DNA of 64,000 bases. It comes from an uncultured Sphingomonadaceae bacterium. Lineage in GTDB: Bacteria > Pseudomonadota > Alphaproteobacteria > Sphingomonadales > Sphingomonadaceae. The DNA lies in contig CAMYJW010000030.1 in the NCBI GenBank assembly GCA_947258815.1, positions 864,770 to 928,769 on the forward strand, in the 5' to 3' direction. The stretch's first letter is position 1. Each line of letters starts with the position of its first letter. Below, one piece after another: positions 36,844-45,505 of the stretch. Under the pieces are notes generated by a model. The model searched no databases, was not told the origin of the DNA, and saw only the letters and a list, made by a program, of their open reading frames with translations. A program made the translations under genes and the position numbers.

Positions 36844-37398
36844 ATGGCTCCGGCCATGATCCGTTTTGCCCCCATATTTGCCACAGTGGCGACTTCGCTT
36901 TGCCTTGCAGCCTGCGCGAATACGACAGGGCAATACCCATCCCTAGCCAAGCGCGACGCTGAACGGGTAACGGGGTCTGCACAGTCCGTCGCCCCTCCTC
37001 CAACAGTGCCCGCCGCACCCGCTTTGGGGTCTGCTCCCGTGGCGAAGGTGCAAGCGGAACTTTCCGAACTGATCGCAACCGCAAACCGCGCGCATCGCGC
37101 TTTCCTTGCCCAACAGGGACCGACGGAACGCGCAATTTCCGCGGCGCGGGGCAGCGCGCGGGGCAGCACGAACTGGATAAGTGCACAAATCGCGCTTTCG
37201 CAACTGCAGGCGGCGCGCAGCAACGCAATGATCGCGCTGACCGATATGGATCAGCTTTTCGCCAGTGAGCGTGTTGCCCATCCCGGCGCGCTTTCTCCGG
37301 CAGCGCAAACGATCGGCGCTGCCCGCGCGAAGATAGAACCGCTGGTCACGCAGCAGGACCGGGTTCTTGACGCGCTGCTACGCCGGTTGGGGACGTAG
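36844..37398 (+). CDS. small lipoprotein of unknown function
   Basis: A roughly 184-residue lipoprotein with a signal peptide ending LAACANTT. After a Pro/Ala-rich linker the mature part is mostly helical (VQAELSELIATANRAHRAFL, LSQLQAARSNAMIALTDMDQL), suggesting a coiled coil or helical bundle. I do not recognise the family. ATG at 36844 or 36856 are both credible starts; the second gives a 20-residue signal peptide. Confidence 0.75.
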   Translation: MAPAMIRFAPIFATVATSLCLAACANTTGQYPSLAKRDAERVTGSAQSVAPPPTVPAAPALGSAPVAKVQAELSELIATANRAHRAFLAQQGPTERAISAARGSARGSTNWISAQIALSQLQAARSNAMIALTDMDQLFASERVAHPGALSPAAQTIGAARAKIEPLVTQQDRVLDALLRRLGT

Positions 37399-37521
37399 GC
37401 TGCGCGAACAGGCTCAAAGCCAGGCGCCTCGAAATCTCAATCTGGCGAAAGGCGCGCCAGACACGATCCTATCACGATCGGCCCGGCCGCGCCTTCTGCC
37501 ACGAATCAGAGTGTTTGAATC

Positions 37522-38007
37522 TCAGCGCCCCGGTGCTGGCAGATGTTCCGCCGCATCGTTGGCCAGTGCCAGTTCATACATGGCGTTGCAGTCAATATAG
37601 GCGCCTTCCGGCTTGCCCTGATCGTTCACACCGGCAAGTCCGCCTTCATACGATACGAAAAACACCACGCCTTCCGGCCCCACTTTGCGTTCGGCAGTCG
37701 GGCCGCCCATATCGAGATAAAAGTCTTCGTAGCGCAGATCGCGGCCCTCAACATTGAAACCGCCTTCGCGAATAAAATTCTGCACCTGCCCGTAACAGTA
37801 ATGTGCGGGGATCGTCGTGTTCGGCTCCGCCCTGAAGAGGGCCGTCCACATGCCCGATTGCCGATCAATGTGCGTCAATCGAAAGCTAAGACCTTCGAGC
37901 GGCCCTTCGGTCCATGGCAATTCATCGGGACGGACGATTGCCGAGCCATCAGCAAAGCGGCTTGCGCCCTTCGTCCTGTGTTCCCACTGTTCACCTTCTC
38001 TCGCCAT
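37522..38007 (-). CDS. ChrR-like cupin protein with altered metal site
   Basis: A 161-residue cupin resembling ChrR/acetylacetone-dioxygenase-type domains. RFADGSAIVRPDELPWT opens the domain. At the usual metal site it has PAHYCYGQVQ, so the second His of HxH is Cys and the later His is Gln; metal binding may be changed or lost. The C-terminus ends MYELALANDAAEHL. It lies about 200 bases downstream of a close paralogue on the same strand and was evidently duplicated. Function unknown. Confidence 0.8.
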   Translation of the reverse strand: MAREGEQWEHRTKGASRFADGSAIVRPDELPWTEGPLEGLSFRLTHIDRQSGMWTALFRAEPNTTIPAHYCYGQVQNFIREGGFNVEGRDLRYEDFYLDMGGPTAERKVGPEGVVFFVSYEGGLAGVNDQGKPEGAYIDCNAMYELALANDAAEHLPAPGR

Positions 38008-38204
38008 AATCAGTCAATCCTCTTCCCAAGCTTTGTTCGCATTCGCGACGACAGATTACCCGCCGTTCGCACAACAAGTCGCAATGCGCAGCGGGCCGCC
38101 GCTACGCAGATTTAATGTGACCCTGGACCGGGTCGCCCGTGGTTATTGTCCGCGTCAATCTCCGAAGCAGACATACCGCCCGCCCCGGAGACACATCAGA
38201 CTTG

Positions 38205-38708
38205 TCAGTTGAAGAATTCTTCGCGCGGCGGAGGTGGCGGATCGAGATGGTCTGCCGCGTTGTTTGCCAGCGCCGCCTTGTACATCCATTCGACGTCAAC
38301 ATAATCGCCTGCCGGATTGCCATCCGCATCCGCGCCGGAAATCCCGCCGTAGAAAATGCTGATGCTTTCCTGCCCGTCGCTGCCGATGATCGGCTCATGC
38401 GCAACGCTGCCACATTCGATATTGTATTCACCGGCGTTGATCCGGTCATGGACATAGGAATATCCGCCAGACGTCACATACACATGCACATCGCTGAAGT
38501 GATAATGGCTGTCCGTATGGGTATCCGGGTCGATCTTCATCATGACAGACCACATTCCGGTGTTTCGATTGATCGACATCAGTTTGAAATAGACACCCGG
38601 CAGCGCCCAAGGCGTCCAGGGCAGTTCATCAGGACGAACAATCATCGATCCGTCGGCAAAGCGTTCGGTCGCTCTGTTTGTCGGGGTGGAACCAGCTACG
38701 GTGGCCAT
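38205..38708 (-). CDS. ChrR-like cupin protein with intact HxH site
   Basis: A 167-residue cupin paralogous to its downstream neighbour: both share RFADGS, IVRPDELPWT, GMW and a C-terminal MY-ALAN-AA-HL pattern. This copy keeps SHYHFSDVHVY, a plausible metal-binding HxH with a third His, and so may be the catalytic member. Enzymes of this fold include acetylacetone dioxygenase and the zinc domain of the ChrR anti-sigma factor; which applies is not known. The flanking gaps (38008-38204 and 38709-38891) show no gene. Confidence 0.8.
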   Translation of the reverse strand: MATVAGSTPTNRATERFADGSMIVRPDELPWTPWALPGVYFKLMSINRNTGMWSVMMKIDPDTHTDSHYHFSDVHVYVTSGGYSYVHDRINAGEYNIECGSVAHEPIIGSDGQESISIFYGGISGADADGNPAGDYVDVEWMYKAALANNAADHLDPPPPPREEFFN

Positions 38709-38891
38709 TTCAATCTCCCATTGGGCTGGAATTCAGCAACAATCACGTATCACAGCATTGCCTTATGTAATATGGCATATCTAATATGAGTCAAGTGATC
38801 TAGCTCACCAAAACCGCAACACGCCGCGCGACCGGAAATGCCTATCTGAAACCGCGCCGCGTGGCTTTCGGAAATTTGCGTGCAAATTGCG

Positions 38892-39338
38892 TCACTGCCA
38901 GCGTTTCAGATCATCAAAATCGACCGTGCGCGGTTCTATCCACCGCCATTCGCCATTCGCTTTTTCGCGCTTCCAGAACCAGCTTTCGCTTTTAAGGTGA
39001 TCCATCGCGAACTCCGCAGCGGCAAAGGCATCGCGGCGATGACGCGCAGCTGCGCTGACCAGCACGATCGGATCGCCCGGATGCATCAGCCCGGTGCGAT
39101 GGATTATCAGCAGCCCTTCCAGAGGCCAGCGGCCCATCGCATCGTCTGCCAGCGATTCCATGCCCGGCAGCGTCAGCGGTTCATAATATTGCAGCTCCAG
39201 CGCCTCGACGCTGGCATCGCCGCGCACTTGCCCCAGAAAACTGACAATCCCTCCCGCCAGCGCCCGATCGGCGGAAAATCGGGCCAGCTCTGCCTGCGGA
39301 TCGAACGGCGCGGTCAGCAAACGCACATCGCGCGCCAT
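38892..39338 (-). CDS. moaE: molybdopterin synthase catalytic subunit MoaE
   Basis: Large subunit of molybdopterin synthase, which transfers sulfur from MoaD thiocarboxylate to cyclic pyranopterin monophosphate. In 148 residues, FLGQVRGD, LELQYYEPL, HRTGLMHPGDPIVLV and KSESWFWKRE, holding the active-site lysines, are present. ATG at 39338 lies one base after the moaD stop, indicating translational coupling and equal expression of the two subunits. Confidence 0.95.
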   Translation of the reverse strand: MARDVRLLTAPFDPQAELARFSADRALAGGIVSFLGQVRGDASVEALELQYYEPLTLPGMESLADDAMGRWPLEGLLIIHRTGLMHPGDPIVLVSAAARHRRDAFAAAEFAMDHLKSESWFWKREKANGEWRWIEPRTVDFDDLKRWQ

Positions 39339-39339
39339 A

Positions 39340-39582
39340 TCAGCCTCCGCTGACCGGCGGCAGAAATGCCAGTTCATCACCGTCGTGCAGCACCAGCGCG
39401 GCGGTGTCGTTCACCAGCGCGCCATTGACGGCGAGCCTGATCGTATCGGCCGTCAGCGCATCTGCCAGCGCAGGCTCAAGCGCGGCCAGCACGGTATCGA
39501 GCGTCGCTGCGAACGGCACCGCGCATTCGCCCGATCCGGCCACCGTTTCCAGCCGCCCCATGAACACGAGCCGCAACGCCAT
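39340..39582 (-). CDS. moaD: molybdopterin synthase sulfur carrier MoaD
   Basis: Ubiquitin-like sulfur carrier of 80 residues ending in the essential Gly-Gly (LPPVSGG) that is thiocarboxylated by MoeB. The middle IRLAVNGALVND and HDGDELAFLPP strands are typical. It sits 3 bases after moaA and 1 base before moaE in one operon. Confidence 0.95.
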   Translation of the reverse strand: MALRLVFMGRLETVAGSGECAVPFAATLDTVLAALEPALADALTADTIRLAVNGALVNDTAALVLHDGDELAFLPPVSGG

Positions 39583-39585
39583 GGC

Positions 39586-40602
39586 TCAGCCGCCGGTCAT
39601 CGACATATGGCGCGAAAGCGCAGGCGCTCCGCCCGGTTTGTCAATCGCGAAGTGATGGCGCTCGGGCTTTATCCGCATCGCCTGATCGAGCGCTGCGTTC
39701 AGCGCATCATCTGGATCGGCAGAGCGCATTGCCGCGCGCAGATCGACCTGCTCATCGCCGCCAAGGCACGCATAGAGCCGGCCCGTCGCGGTTACGCGGA
39801 TACGATTGCAGCCATCGCAGAAATTGTTGGTCAGCGGCGTGATGAAGCCCAGCCTCCCGCCGGTCTGCGCGATATCGACATAGCGCGCGGGGCCGCCGGT
39901 GCGGTGATCGGATTCGCGCAGATCCCAGCGCTCTTCCAGCCGGTCGCGCACGGCAGACAAAGGCAGATAGTGATCGAAACGGTCTTCCTCGACATCGCCC
40001 AGCGGCATCACTTCGATCAGCGTTGCATCAAAGCCCTGCCCATGCGCCCATCCGACAAGATCGGGAATTTCGGCTTCGTTGATGCCTTTGAGCGCCACGG
40101 TGTTGAGCTTGACCGCGATCCCAGCTTCCTTTGCGGCCTTTAGTCCTTCGAGAACCTGCGGCAGCGAATCGCGGCGCGCCAGCTGGCTGAACGTATCGCG
40201 GTCCAGCGTATCGAGCGAAACATTGATCCGGCGAATCCCCGCCTGCGCCAGATCGTCGGCAAATTCGGAAAGACGCGTGGCGTTGGTGGTCATCGTCAGT
40301 TCTTCAAGACCATCGCCGATCTTGCGACCCAGCGCGCGCACCAGTTCCAGCATATCGCGCCGCACCAGCGGTTCTCCGCCGGTCAGCCGGATCTTTGTGA
40401 TGCCCCGCGCGATAAAGCCCAGCGCCATCTTGTGCAGCTCTTCAAGGCTGAGCACATCCTTGCGCGGCAGGAAGGTCATGCGTTCGGGCATGCAATACGC
40501 ACATCGCAGATCGCACCGGTCTGTCACCGAAAGGCGCAGATAGGTGATGTGCCGTTTGAACTGATCGACCAGAGGGGCAGGGTTCGTCATCGCAGCTGTC
40601 AT
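39586..40602 (-). CDS. moaA: GTP 3',8-cyclase MoaA
   Basis: Radical SAM enzyme that rearranges GTP in the first step of molybdenum cofactor synthesis, 338 residues. The first 4Fe-4S site is CDLRCAYC and the second is in FCDGCNRIRVT followed by a third Cys in LYACLGG. The protein ends in the functional Gly-Gly tail (MSMTGG). Its ATG overlaps the stop of the upstream short protein by 4 bases (ATGA). Confidence 0.96.
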   Translation of the reverse strand: MTAAMTNPAPLVDQFKRHITYLRLSVTDRCDLRCAYCMPERMTFLPRKDVLSLEELHKMALGFIARGITKIRLTGGEPLVRRDMLELVRALGRKIGDGLEELTMTTNATRLSEFADDLAQAGIRRINVSLDTLDRDTFSQLARRDSLPQVLEGLKAAKEAGIAVKLNTVALKGINEAEIPDLVGWAHGQGFDATLIEVMPLGDVEEDRFDHYLPLSAVRDRLEERWDLRESDHRTGGPARYVDIAQTGGRLGFITPLTNNFCDGCNRIRVTATGRLYACLGGDEQVDLRAAMRSADPDDALNAALDQAMRIKPERHHFAIDKPGGAPALSRHMSMTGG

Positions 40603-40931
40603 AGCACCGGCCCGGCGCCTTTGCCATCAAGCTGCAATACCTGGCCCGTAACGGCACCGGCGGCTTCGCAATAGCGCACCGCCGCCGCGATCGCAGCATC
40701 GCCACCGCCAGCCAGCGCATTCACGCGAATCGGCGCGTATTCGCGCGCCAGCGCCTGCACTGCCGAAAGCCGCCAGCCAGTGTGCGTAAAGTCAGCAGGT
40801 GGGAAAACCAGTGTCAGATAGTCAGGCTTTGTGGCCAGAGCCTGCCTGATCCGGGGCAGTTCATCGGCATGAAACCGCGCCGCCGCATCCAGCGCATCGG
40901 CAGGCAGATCGGCAATCTGCAACACCGCCAT
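40599..40931 (-). CDS. short Rossmann/SDR-like protein of unknown function
   Basis: A 110-residue protein that looks like the C-terminal half of a short-chain dehydrogenase: SAVQALAREYAPIRVNALAGGG, then AVTGQVLQLDGK, which matches the SDR C-terminal strand before the last helix. The N-terminal nucleotide-binding TGxxxGxG and the YxxxK catalytic motif are not seen. It is locked between folB (1-base overlap) and moaA (4-base overlap), so it is translated, not a fossil. Function unknown. Confidence 0.7.
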   Translation of the reverse strand: MAVLQIADLPADALDAAARFHADELPRIRQALATKPDYLTLVFPPADFTHTGWRLSAVQALAREYAPIRVNALAGGGDAAIAAAVRYCEAAGAVTGQVLQLDGKGAGPVL

Positions 40932-41302
40932 CAGCGCCGCTCGCGCGTCAGCGTCATTCCGATCTTCTCGCCGTTCTCGCTGATCGCCAGCTTGACGATC
41001 TTGACCGTCACCGCCTCTACCCGCGCATCCTGCAACAGCAGCGTCTCGCAGATATGATCGGCCACTGCCTCGATCAGCTTGAAATGAACGTCTTTGGGCA
41101 GCGCCTCGGTCGCCGCGAATTTGAGGTCCATATAGTTCTTGCTGGCGGCAAGCGGGGTGTCGGGCAGGTAGCGATCAGCGGGCGACAGCCGTGCGGTAAC
41201 GGAAATGCGCAGCGGCTGCGGCTTGCCGGTTTCTTCCGAATAAATGCCTGTCAGCACATCGGTTTCAAAATCGGCGACTTCCAGAAAAAGCGAATCGGCC
41301 AT
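40931..41302 (-). CDS. folB: dihydroneopterin aldolase FolB
   Basis: Folate-pathway enzyme of 123 residues that converts dihydroneopterin to hydroxymethyldihydropterin. FETDVLTGIYSEE at the N-terminus, the central NYMDLKFAA segment and the C-terminal VTVKIVKLAI strand fit the family. It lies 9 bases after the RNA methyltransferase gene and overlaps the next gene by 1 base, tying folate and molybdopterin genes in one transcript. Confidence 0.9.
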   Translation of the reverse strand: MADSLFLEVADFETDVLTGIYSEETGKPQPLRISVTARLSPADRYLPDTPLAASKNYMDLKFAATEALPKDVHFKLIEAVADHICETLLLQDARVEAVTVKIVKLAISENGEKIGMTLTRERR

Positions 41303-41311
41303 CGGCGCCCT

Positions 41312-42214
41312 TTATCCTGAATTGGACCAGCGTGCGAATATCGCGGTGGGCAGCAAACGGCCGCCCTCGCCTTCTTCGCGCACGGCAAGATCGCCATGCT
41401 CAATCGTTCCGGGCAGGCCGGACAGCGCCTGTTCGAGCAACCCGGCAATCGCCAGAGACGACATGCGCACCGCATAGACAGTCAGAAACAGGAAGCGACT
41501 GTTATCATCGAGCAGCTTTGTGCAATCGGAAACGAGGCCGGGCAGCGATTCTTCCAGCCGCCAGACTTCGCCATCCGGCCCGCGCCCGAACTTCGGCGGA
41601 TCGAGAATGATCCCGTCATAACGCCGCCCGCGACGCACTTCGCGCGCAGTGAATTTGGCTGCATCGTCAATCAGCCAGCGCACCGGACGATCCTGAAGCC
41701 CGGCAAGTTGCGCGTTGGCCCTGGCCTGCGCTACCGACTTCTTCGACGCATCGACATGGGTGACCGGCCCGCATGCCGAAAGCGCCAGCGATCCCACCCC
41801 GGTATAGCCAAACAGGTTGAGCGTGCCCGCAGCCTCAACGCCGCGAAGCGTGCCGCGCATCCAATCCCAAACGGGGGCCATATCGGGAAAGAACCCAAGA
41901 TGCCGGAACGGCGTGCATTGCGCGGTAAAGCGCACGTCATTCCATTCCAGCGGCCAGCCGCCTTCGGGCACAGGTTTGTCGAAATGCCAGCGTCCGCCGC
42001 CGTCCTCGTCGGAACCGGGCACGAATTCGCCGTGCGCATCCCATTCAGGGCCATCGACATCAAACCGCGGAGCCCACATCGCCTGCGGCTCGGGCCGGAT
42101 GAAGCGATATGGGCCGTAACGTTCAAGCTTTCGGCCATCGCCCGAATCGACAAGGCCGTAATCGCTCCAGCCCTCCCCGATCAGGATTTGGGGATCAGGA
42201 GAGAGCCTCGCCAT
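41312..42214 (-). CDS. class I SAM methyltransferase, RlmI/RlmK-like
   Basis: A 300-residue SAM-dependent methyltransferase resembling the catalytic domain of the 23S rRNA m5C enzyme RlmI. Motif I is NLFGYTGVGSLAL, the SAM-binding acid is in THVDASKKSV, and the catalytic DPPKFGRG motif follows. There is no PUA domain, so it is the shorter class. The rRNA target is inferred. Its ATG overlaps the thrC stop (ATGA). Confidence 0.88.
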   Translation of the reverse strand: MARLSPDPQILIGEGWSDYGLVDSGDGRKLERYGPYRFIRPEPQAMWAPRFDVDGPEWDAHGEFVPGSDEDGGGRWHFDKPVPEGGWPLEWNDVRFTAQCTPFRHLGFFPDMAPVWDWMRGTLRGVEAAGTLNLFGYTGVGSLALSACGPVTHVDASKKSVAQARANAQLAGLQDRPVRWLIDDAAKFTAREVRRGRRYDGIILDPPKFGRGPDGEVWRLEESLPGLVSDCTKLLDDNSRFLFLTVYAVRMSSLAIAGLLEQALSGLPGTIEHGDLAVREEGEGGRLLPTAIFARWSNSG

Positions 42215-43614
42215 CAGCCTTTGGGAATCGCATGGGCAGCGACATATTCGGTCACCGCTGCATAGTCTCCGGGAAGTTCGGCATAGCGTTCCTCGCGGTC
42301 AAACAAGTTGGCAACGCGCGCGGGCAGCGCGGGCCGGTTGCCGGTTGCACGCTCAACCGGGTCGCGGAATTTCGCAGGGTGTGCCGTCGCCAGTGTGACC
42401 ACCGGGGTCTTGCCGTCAATGGCCACATTCTGCGCGCCATGCAGGCCGCAAGCGGTATGCGGATCGATCAGTTCGCCACATTTTTCCCAGGCCCAGCGCA
42501 TCGCCTGGCTCATCGCATCGCTATCGGCGCGCGCGCTGGCAAACAGCGCCGCCGCGCCATCGCGCTGTGCATTGGTGAGCTGCAGGGCCTTGCTGCTATC
42601 GAATGTTTGCATCTGATCGCGCATCAACGCGCCATCGCGGCCACCCAGATCAAACAGCAACCGTTCAAAATTGGAGGAAACCTGAATGTCCATCGACGGC
42701 GCGGCTGTGGGCGTGACCGTTCCGGCGGAATAGTCCCCGCTGGTCAGCGCGCGGTGAAGAATGTCGTTCACGTTCGTGGCAACGATCAGCTTCGCCACCG
42801 GCAGGCCCATTTGCGCGGCAACATATCCGGCAAAGACATCGCCGAAATTGCCGGTCGGCACCGAAAACGCGATTTCGCGGTGCGGTGCGCCCAGCTGCAA
42901 TCCTGCGGCGAAATAATAGACGACTTGCGCCATCAGCCGCGCCCAGTTGATCGAATTGACCGCGCCTATCGCGAAACGATCAGTCAACGCGTTATCGTTG
43001 AACATGCGCTTCACCATCGCCTGCGCATCATCAAAACTGCCGTCAATGGCGATGTTATGAACGTTGGGCGCGAGCACCGTGGTCATCTGACGACGCTGCA
43101 CATCGCTGACCCGGCCATGCGGATGGAGCATGAAGATGTTGATCTTGTCGCGCCCCGCCACCGCATCGATCGCGGCCGACCCGGTATCGCCGCTGGTCGC
43201 GCCAACGATCGTCAGGTTGCGATCGGAGCGGGCCAGAAATTCCTCAAACAACAGCCCCAGCAATTGCAGCGCCACATCCTTGAACGCCAGCGTGGGGCCG
43301 TGAAACAACTCAAGCAACCAGTGCTGCTCATCAAATTGCTTCAGCGGGGTAACGGCCTTGTGCGCAAACCGGCCATAGGCAATCGTCGTCAGTTCCAGCA
43401 GGCGTTCAGGCGTCAGGCAATCGCCCACGAACGGCTGCATCACCCGCGCGGCAAGCTGCGCATAAGGCAGCCCGGCCATGTCGGCGATTTCGGCCTCGCT
43501 GAAGCGCGGCCATTCACGCGGCAGATAAAGCCCGCCATCCGATGCCAGACCGGCGAGAGTCGCCCCTTCGAAATCGAGCGCCGGTGCGCTTCCACGAGTG
43601 CTGATATAGTCCAT
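42214..43614 (-). CDS. thrC: threonine synthase ThrC
   Basis: PLP enzyme making threonine from phosphohomoserine, 466 residues. The N-terminal MDYISTRGSAP and GLASDGGLYLP are family hallmarks; PTLAFKDVALQLL carries the PLP lysine and GATSGDTGSAAI the phosphate-binding loop. ATG at 43614 is fixed by homology. It lies 26 bases after the SURF1 gene, an order common in this lineage. Confidence 0.96.
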   Translation of the reverse strand: MDYISTRGSAPALDFEGATLAGLASDGGLYLPREWPRFSEAEIADMAGLPYAQLAARVMQPFVGDCLTPERLLELTTIAYGRFAHKAVTPLKQFDEQHWLLELFHGPTLAFKDVALQLLGLLFEEFLARSDRNLTIVGATSGDTGSAAIDAVAGRDKINIFMLHPHGRVSDVQRRQMTTVLAPNVHNIAIDGSFDDAQAMVKRMFNDNALTDRFAIGAVNSINWARLMAQVVYYFAAGLQLGAPHREIAFSVPTGNFGDVFAGYVAAQMGLPVAKLIVATNVNDILHRALTSGDYSAGTVTPTAAPSMDIQVSSNFERLLFDLGGRDGALMRDQMQTFDSSKALQLTNAQRDGAAALFASARADSDAMSQAMRWAWEKCGELIDPHTACGLHGAQNVAIDGKTPVVTLATAHPAKFRDPVERATGNRPALPARVANLFDREERYAELPGDYAAVTEYVAAHAIPKG

Positions 43615-43640
43615 GAAGCGCGCGGTTAGCCGCCCGTGGG

Positions 43641-44210
43641 CTATCGGGCAAGTCGCTTCCTGACCGCCAGCCCATAGATCACCAGCGCGGTAATGGCGAA
43701 CAGGAACCACTGAACGGCATAGGCAAGGTGATTATCGGGAATGCCGGACGGATCGGGAATGGCATTGGCTTCCAGCCGGGCCAGCGGCGGATCGGCCACC
43801 AGCCTTGGCCCCGGCGCGATCACCCCGCGCACTTTGCCGCCCTGCCAATCGGGGACGACCGGCGCTTTTGACCAGCCCAGCACCACGCGCGCGGCATCGC
43901 CGCTGCCAAGACGGCAATCGGCCACAATCGCAAGGCCCGACTGGCCATCGGCATTCTGCCCTGCGATCGAGGACGTTCCGATAACATCCTCGCAGGTCAG
44001 GCGGCTGCGGCGGTACAGCCGATTGTCCGCCACATCGGGATCGCTCGGCCATTCAACCAGCGCGTCGTTTTGCGCGGCCGCTTCGTAACTCGCCAGCAGC
44101 GCCGCTTTCTCGTCGCGCCGGTCAAGCTGCCACAGCCCAAGCCGCAGCATTACGCCAATCGCGATCAGCACCAGTATCGTGGGCAAGACAGGCAGGCTAC
44201 GCACACTCAT
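43641..44210 (-). CDS. SURF1 family cytochrome oxidase biogenesis protein
   Basis: Inner-membrane protein of 189 residues that helps insert haem a into oxidase subunit I. It has one membrane helix at each end and between them the conserved GLWQLDRRDEKAAL, then NHLAYAVQWFLFA at the C-terminal helix, the SURF1 signature. The upstream DUF983 gene overlaps its ATG by 4 bases. Confidence 0.93.
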   Translation of the reverse strand: MSVRSLPVLPTILVLIAIGVMLRLGLWQLDRRDEKAALLASYEAAAQNDALVEWPSDPDVADNRLYRRSRLTCEDVIGTSSIAGQNADGQSGLAIVADCRLGSGDAARVVLGWSKAPVVPDWQGGKVRGVIAPGPRLVADPPLARLEANAIPDPSGIPDNHLAYAVQWFLFAITALVIYGLAVRKRLAR

Positions 44211-44602
44211 TCCTCACGCACATCCCCGCCGCCTGCTTCGCCCGCCTTGCGCTGATATTCAGCAGCGAGCAGCGCCGCCTTGCCCGCACGCAATCCCCAG
44301 ATGACCGCGCCGACCGTGAGCGGCACCCACAGCACAACATGCACCCAGAACGGCGGATGCCACGATACCTCCAGCCACAACGCCAGCCCGACGATCAGCG
44401 CGCCGACAATCATCGTCACGAACGCAGCAGGACCATCGCCAACGTTGAAGCGAGACAGATCGAGCGTGCAGGCCCGGCATCGCGGCGCGAACTGGGCAAC
44501 CCCGTCAAAAAGGGTGCGCGCGCCGCAGCGGGGGCACAAACCGAAAAGGGCAGCCGGAACGATCCCCGGCTGCCCTTGCGTTTCTTTTCCGGCGTTTGCC
44601 AT
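44207..44602 (-). CDS. DUF983 membrane protein
   Basis: A 131-residue protein with a zinc-ribbon-like N-terminus (CPRCGA and CRAC) and two C-terminal membrane helices (VTMIVGALIVGLALWLE, WVHVVLWVPLTVGAVIWG). DUF983 proteins are regularly found in alphaproteobacterial oxidase clusters, where a role in copper or haem insertion is suspected but not shown. It overlaps ctaE by one base and the SURF1 gene by four. Confidence 0.9.
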   Translation of the reverse strand: MANAGKETQGQPGIVPAALFGLCPRCGARTLFDGVAQFAPRCRACTLDLSRFNVGDGPAAFVTMIVGALIVGLALWLEVSWHPPFWVHVVLWVPLTVGAVIWGLRAGKAALLAAEYQRKAGEAGGGDVREE

Positions 44603-45423
44603 CAGTGCGTGGGATAGCCCCAGCCACCCCAGACATAGATCGCGACGAACAGGAACAACCAGACAACGTCAACGAAATGCCAGTACCACGCAGCGGCTTC
44701 AAAGCCGAAGTGCTGGCGCGGGGTGAAATGGCCCTTGTTGGCCCGCACCAGACACACGATCAGGAAGATCGTGCCGATGATAACGTGGAAGCCGTGAAAG
44801 CCGGTCGCCATGTAGAAGGCGGAGCCATATGTGTTCTCGCCGAACGGGAACGGCGCGGCGGCATATTCATATGCCTGAATCGCGCTGAACAGCAGGCCCA
44901 GCAGAATGGTCAGCCACAGGCCTTTCTTCAATCCTTCGCGATCACCATGGATCAGCGAGTGGTGCGCCCACGTCACCGTGGTGCCCGAACACAGCAGGAT
45001 CAGCGTGTTGAGCAGCGGCAGATCGAACGGATCGAGCACTTCTTCAACCGCCTTGGGCGGCCACTGCCCGCCGACAACTTCGGTGAGCGTCGAGGGGAAC
45101 AACGAGAAATCGAAGAAAGCCCAGAACCAGCCGACGAAGAACATCACCTCTGAGGCGATGAACAGGATCATGCCATAACGCAGATGCAACTGCACAACCG
45201 GTGTGTGATCGCCCGCGTGCGCTTCGTTGACAACATTTACCCACCACTGGAACATCGTCAGCAGCACGCCCGAAAGGCCGATGAAAAACATGTATTTCCC
45301 GGCCGCATAATCATGCATGGCAAGCGCACCGCCGCTGGTCATCACCAGTGCGGCGATCGATCCGAACAGCGGCCAGATGCTGGGTGGCAGGATATGGTAA
45401 TCGTGGTTTTTCGTTCCGGCCAT
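44602..45423 (-). CDS. ctaE: cytochrome c oxidase subunit III
   Basis: Seven-helix subunit III of the aa3-type oxidase, 273 residues. The [12 protein letters not shown] opening, the [14 protein letters not shown] helix with its conserved Glu and the C-terminal [14 protein letters not shown] are characteristic. ATG at 45423 (MAGTKNHDY) is preferred to a further upstream in-frame codon. It belongs to the cta operon, downstream of ctaG. Confidence 0.97.
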   Translation of the reverse strand: MAGTKNHDYHILPPSIWPLFGSIAALVMTSGGALAMHDYAAGKYMFFIGLSGVLLTMFQWWVNVVNEAHAGDHTPVVQLHLRYGMILFIASEVMFFVGWFWAFFDFSLFPSTLTEVVGGQWPPKAVEEVLDPFDLPLLNTLILLCSGTTVTWAHHSLIHGDREGLKKGLWLTILLGLLFSAIQAYEYAAAPFPFGENTYGSAFYMATGFHGFHVIIGTIFLIVCLVRANKGHFTPRQHFGFEAAAWYWHFVDVVWLFLFVAIYVWGGWGYPTH

Positions 45424-45505
45424 GATGCCCCGTGGTCCTTCCTGATGCGTCCTGTATTCAATTGCGGACGACAAGCGATGCCGTCCAGATCAGTCGAAAA
45501 GCCCC

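Noticed and set aside
42109-43629. 506-codon plus-strand open frame across thrC
   Set aside because: Antisense to thrC throughout; no recognisable motifs.
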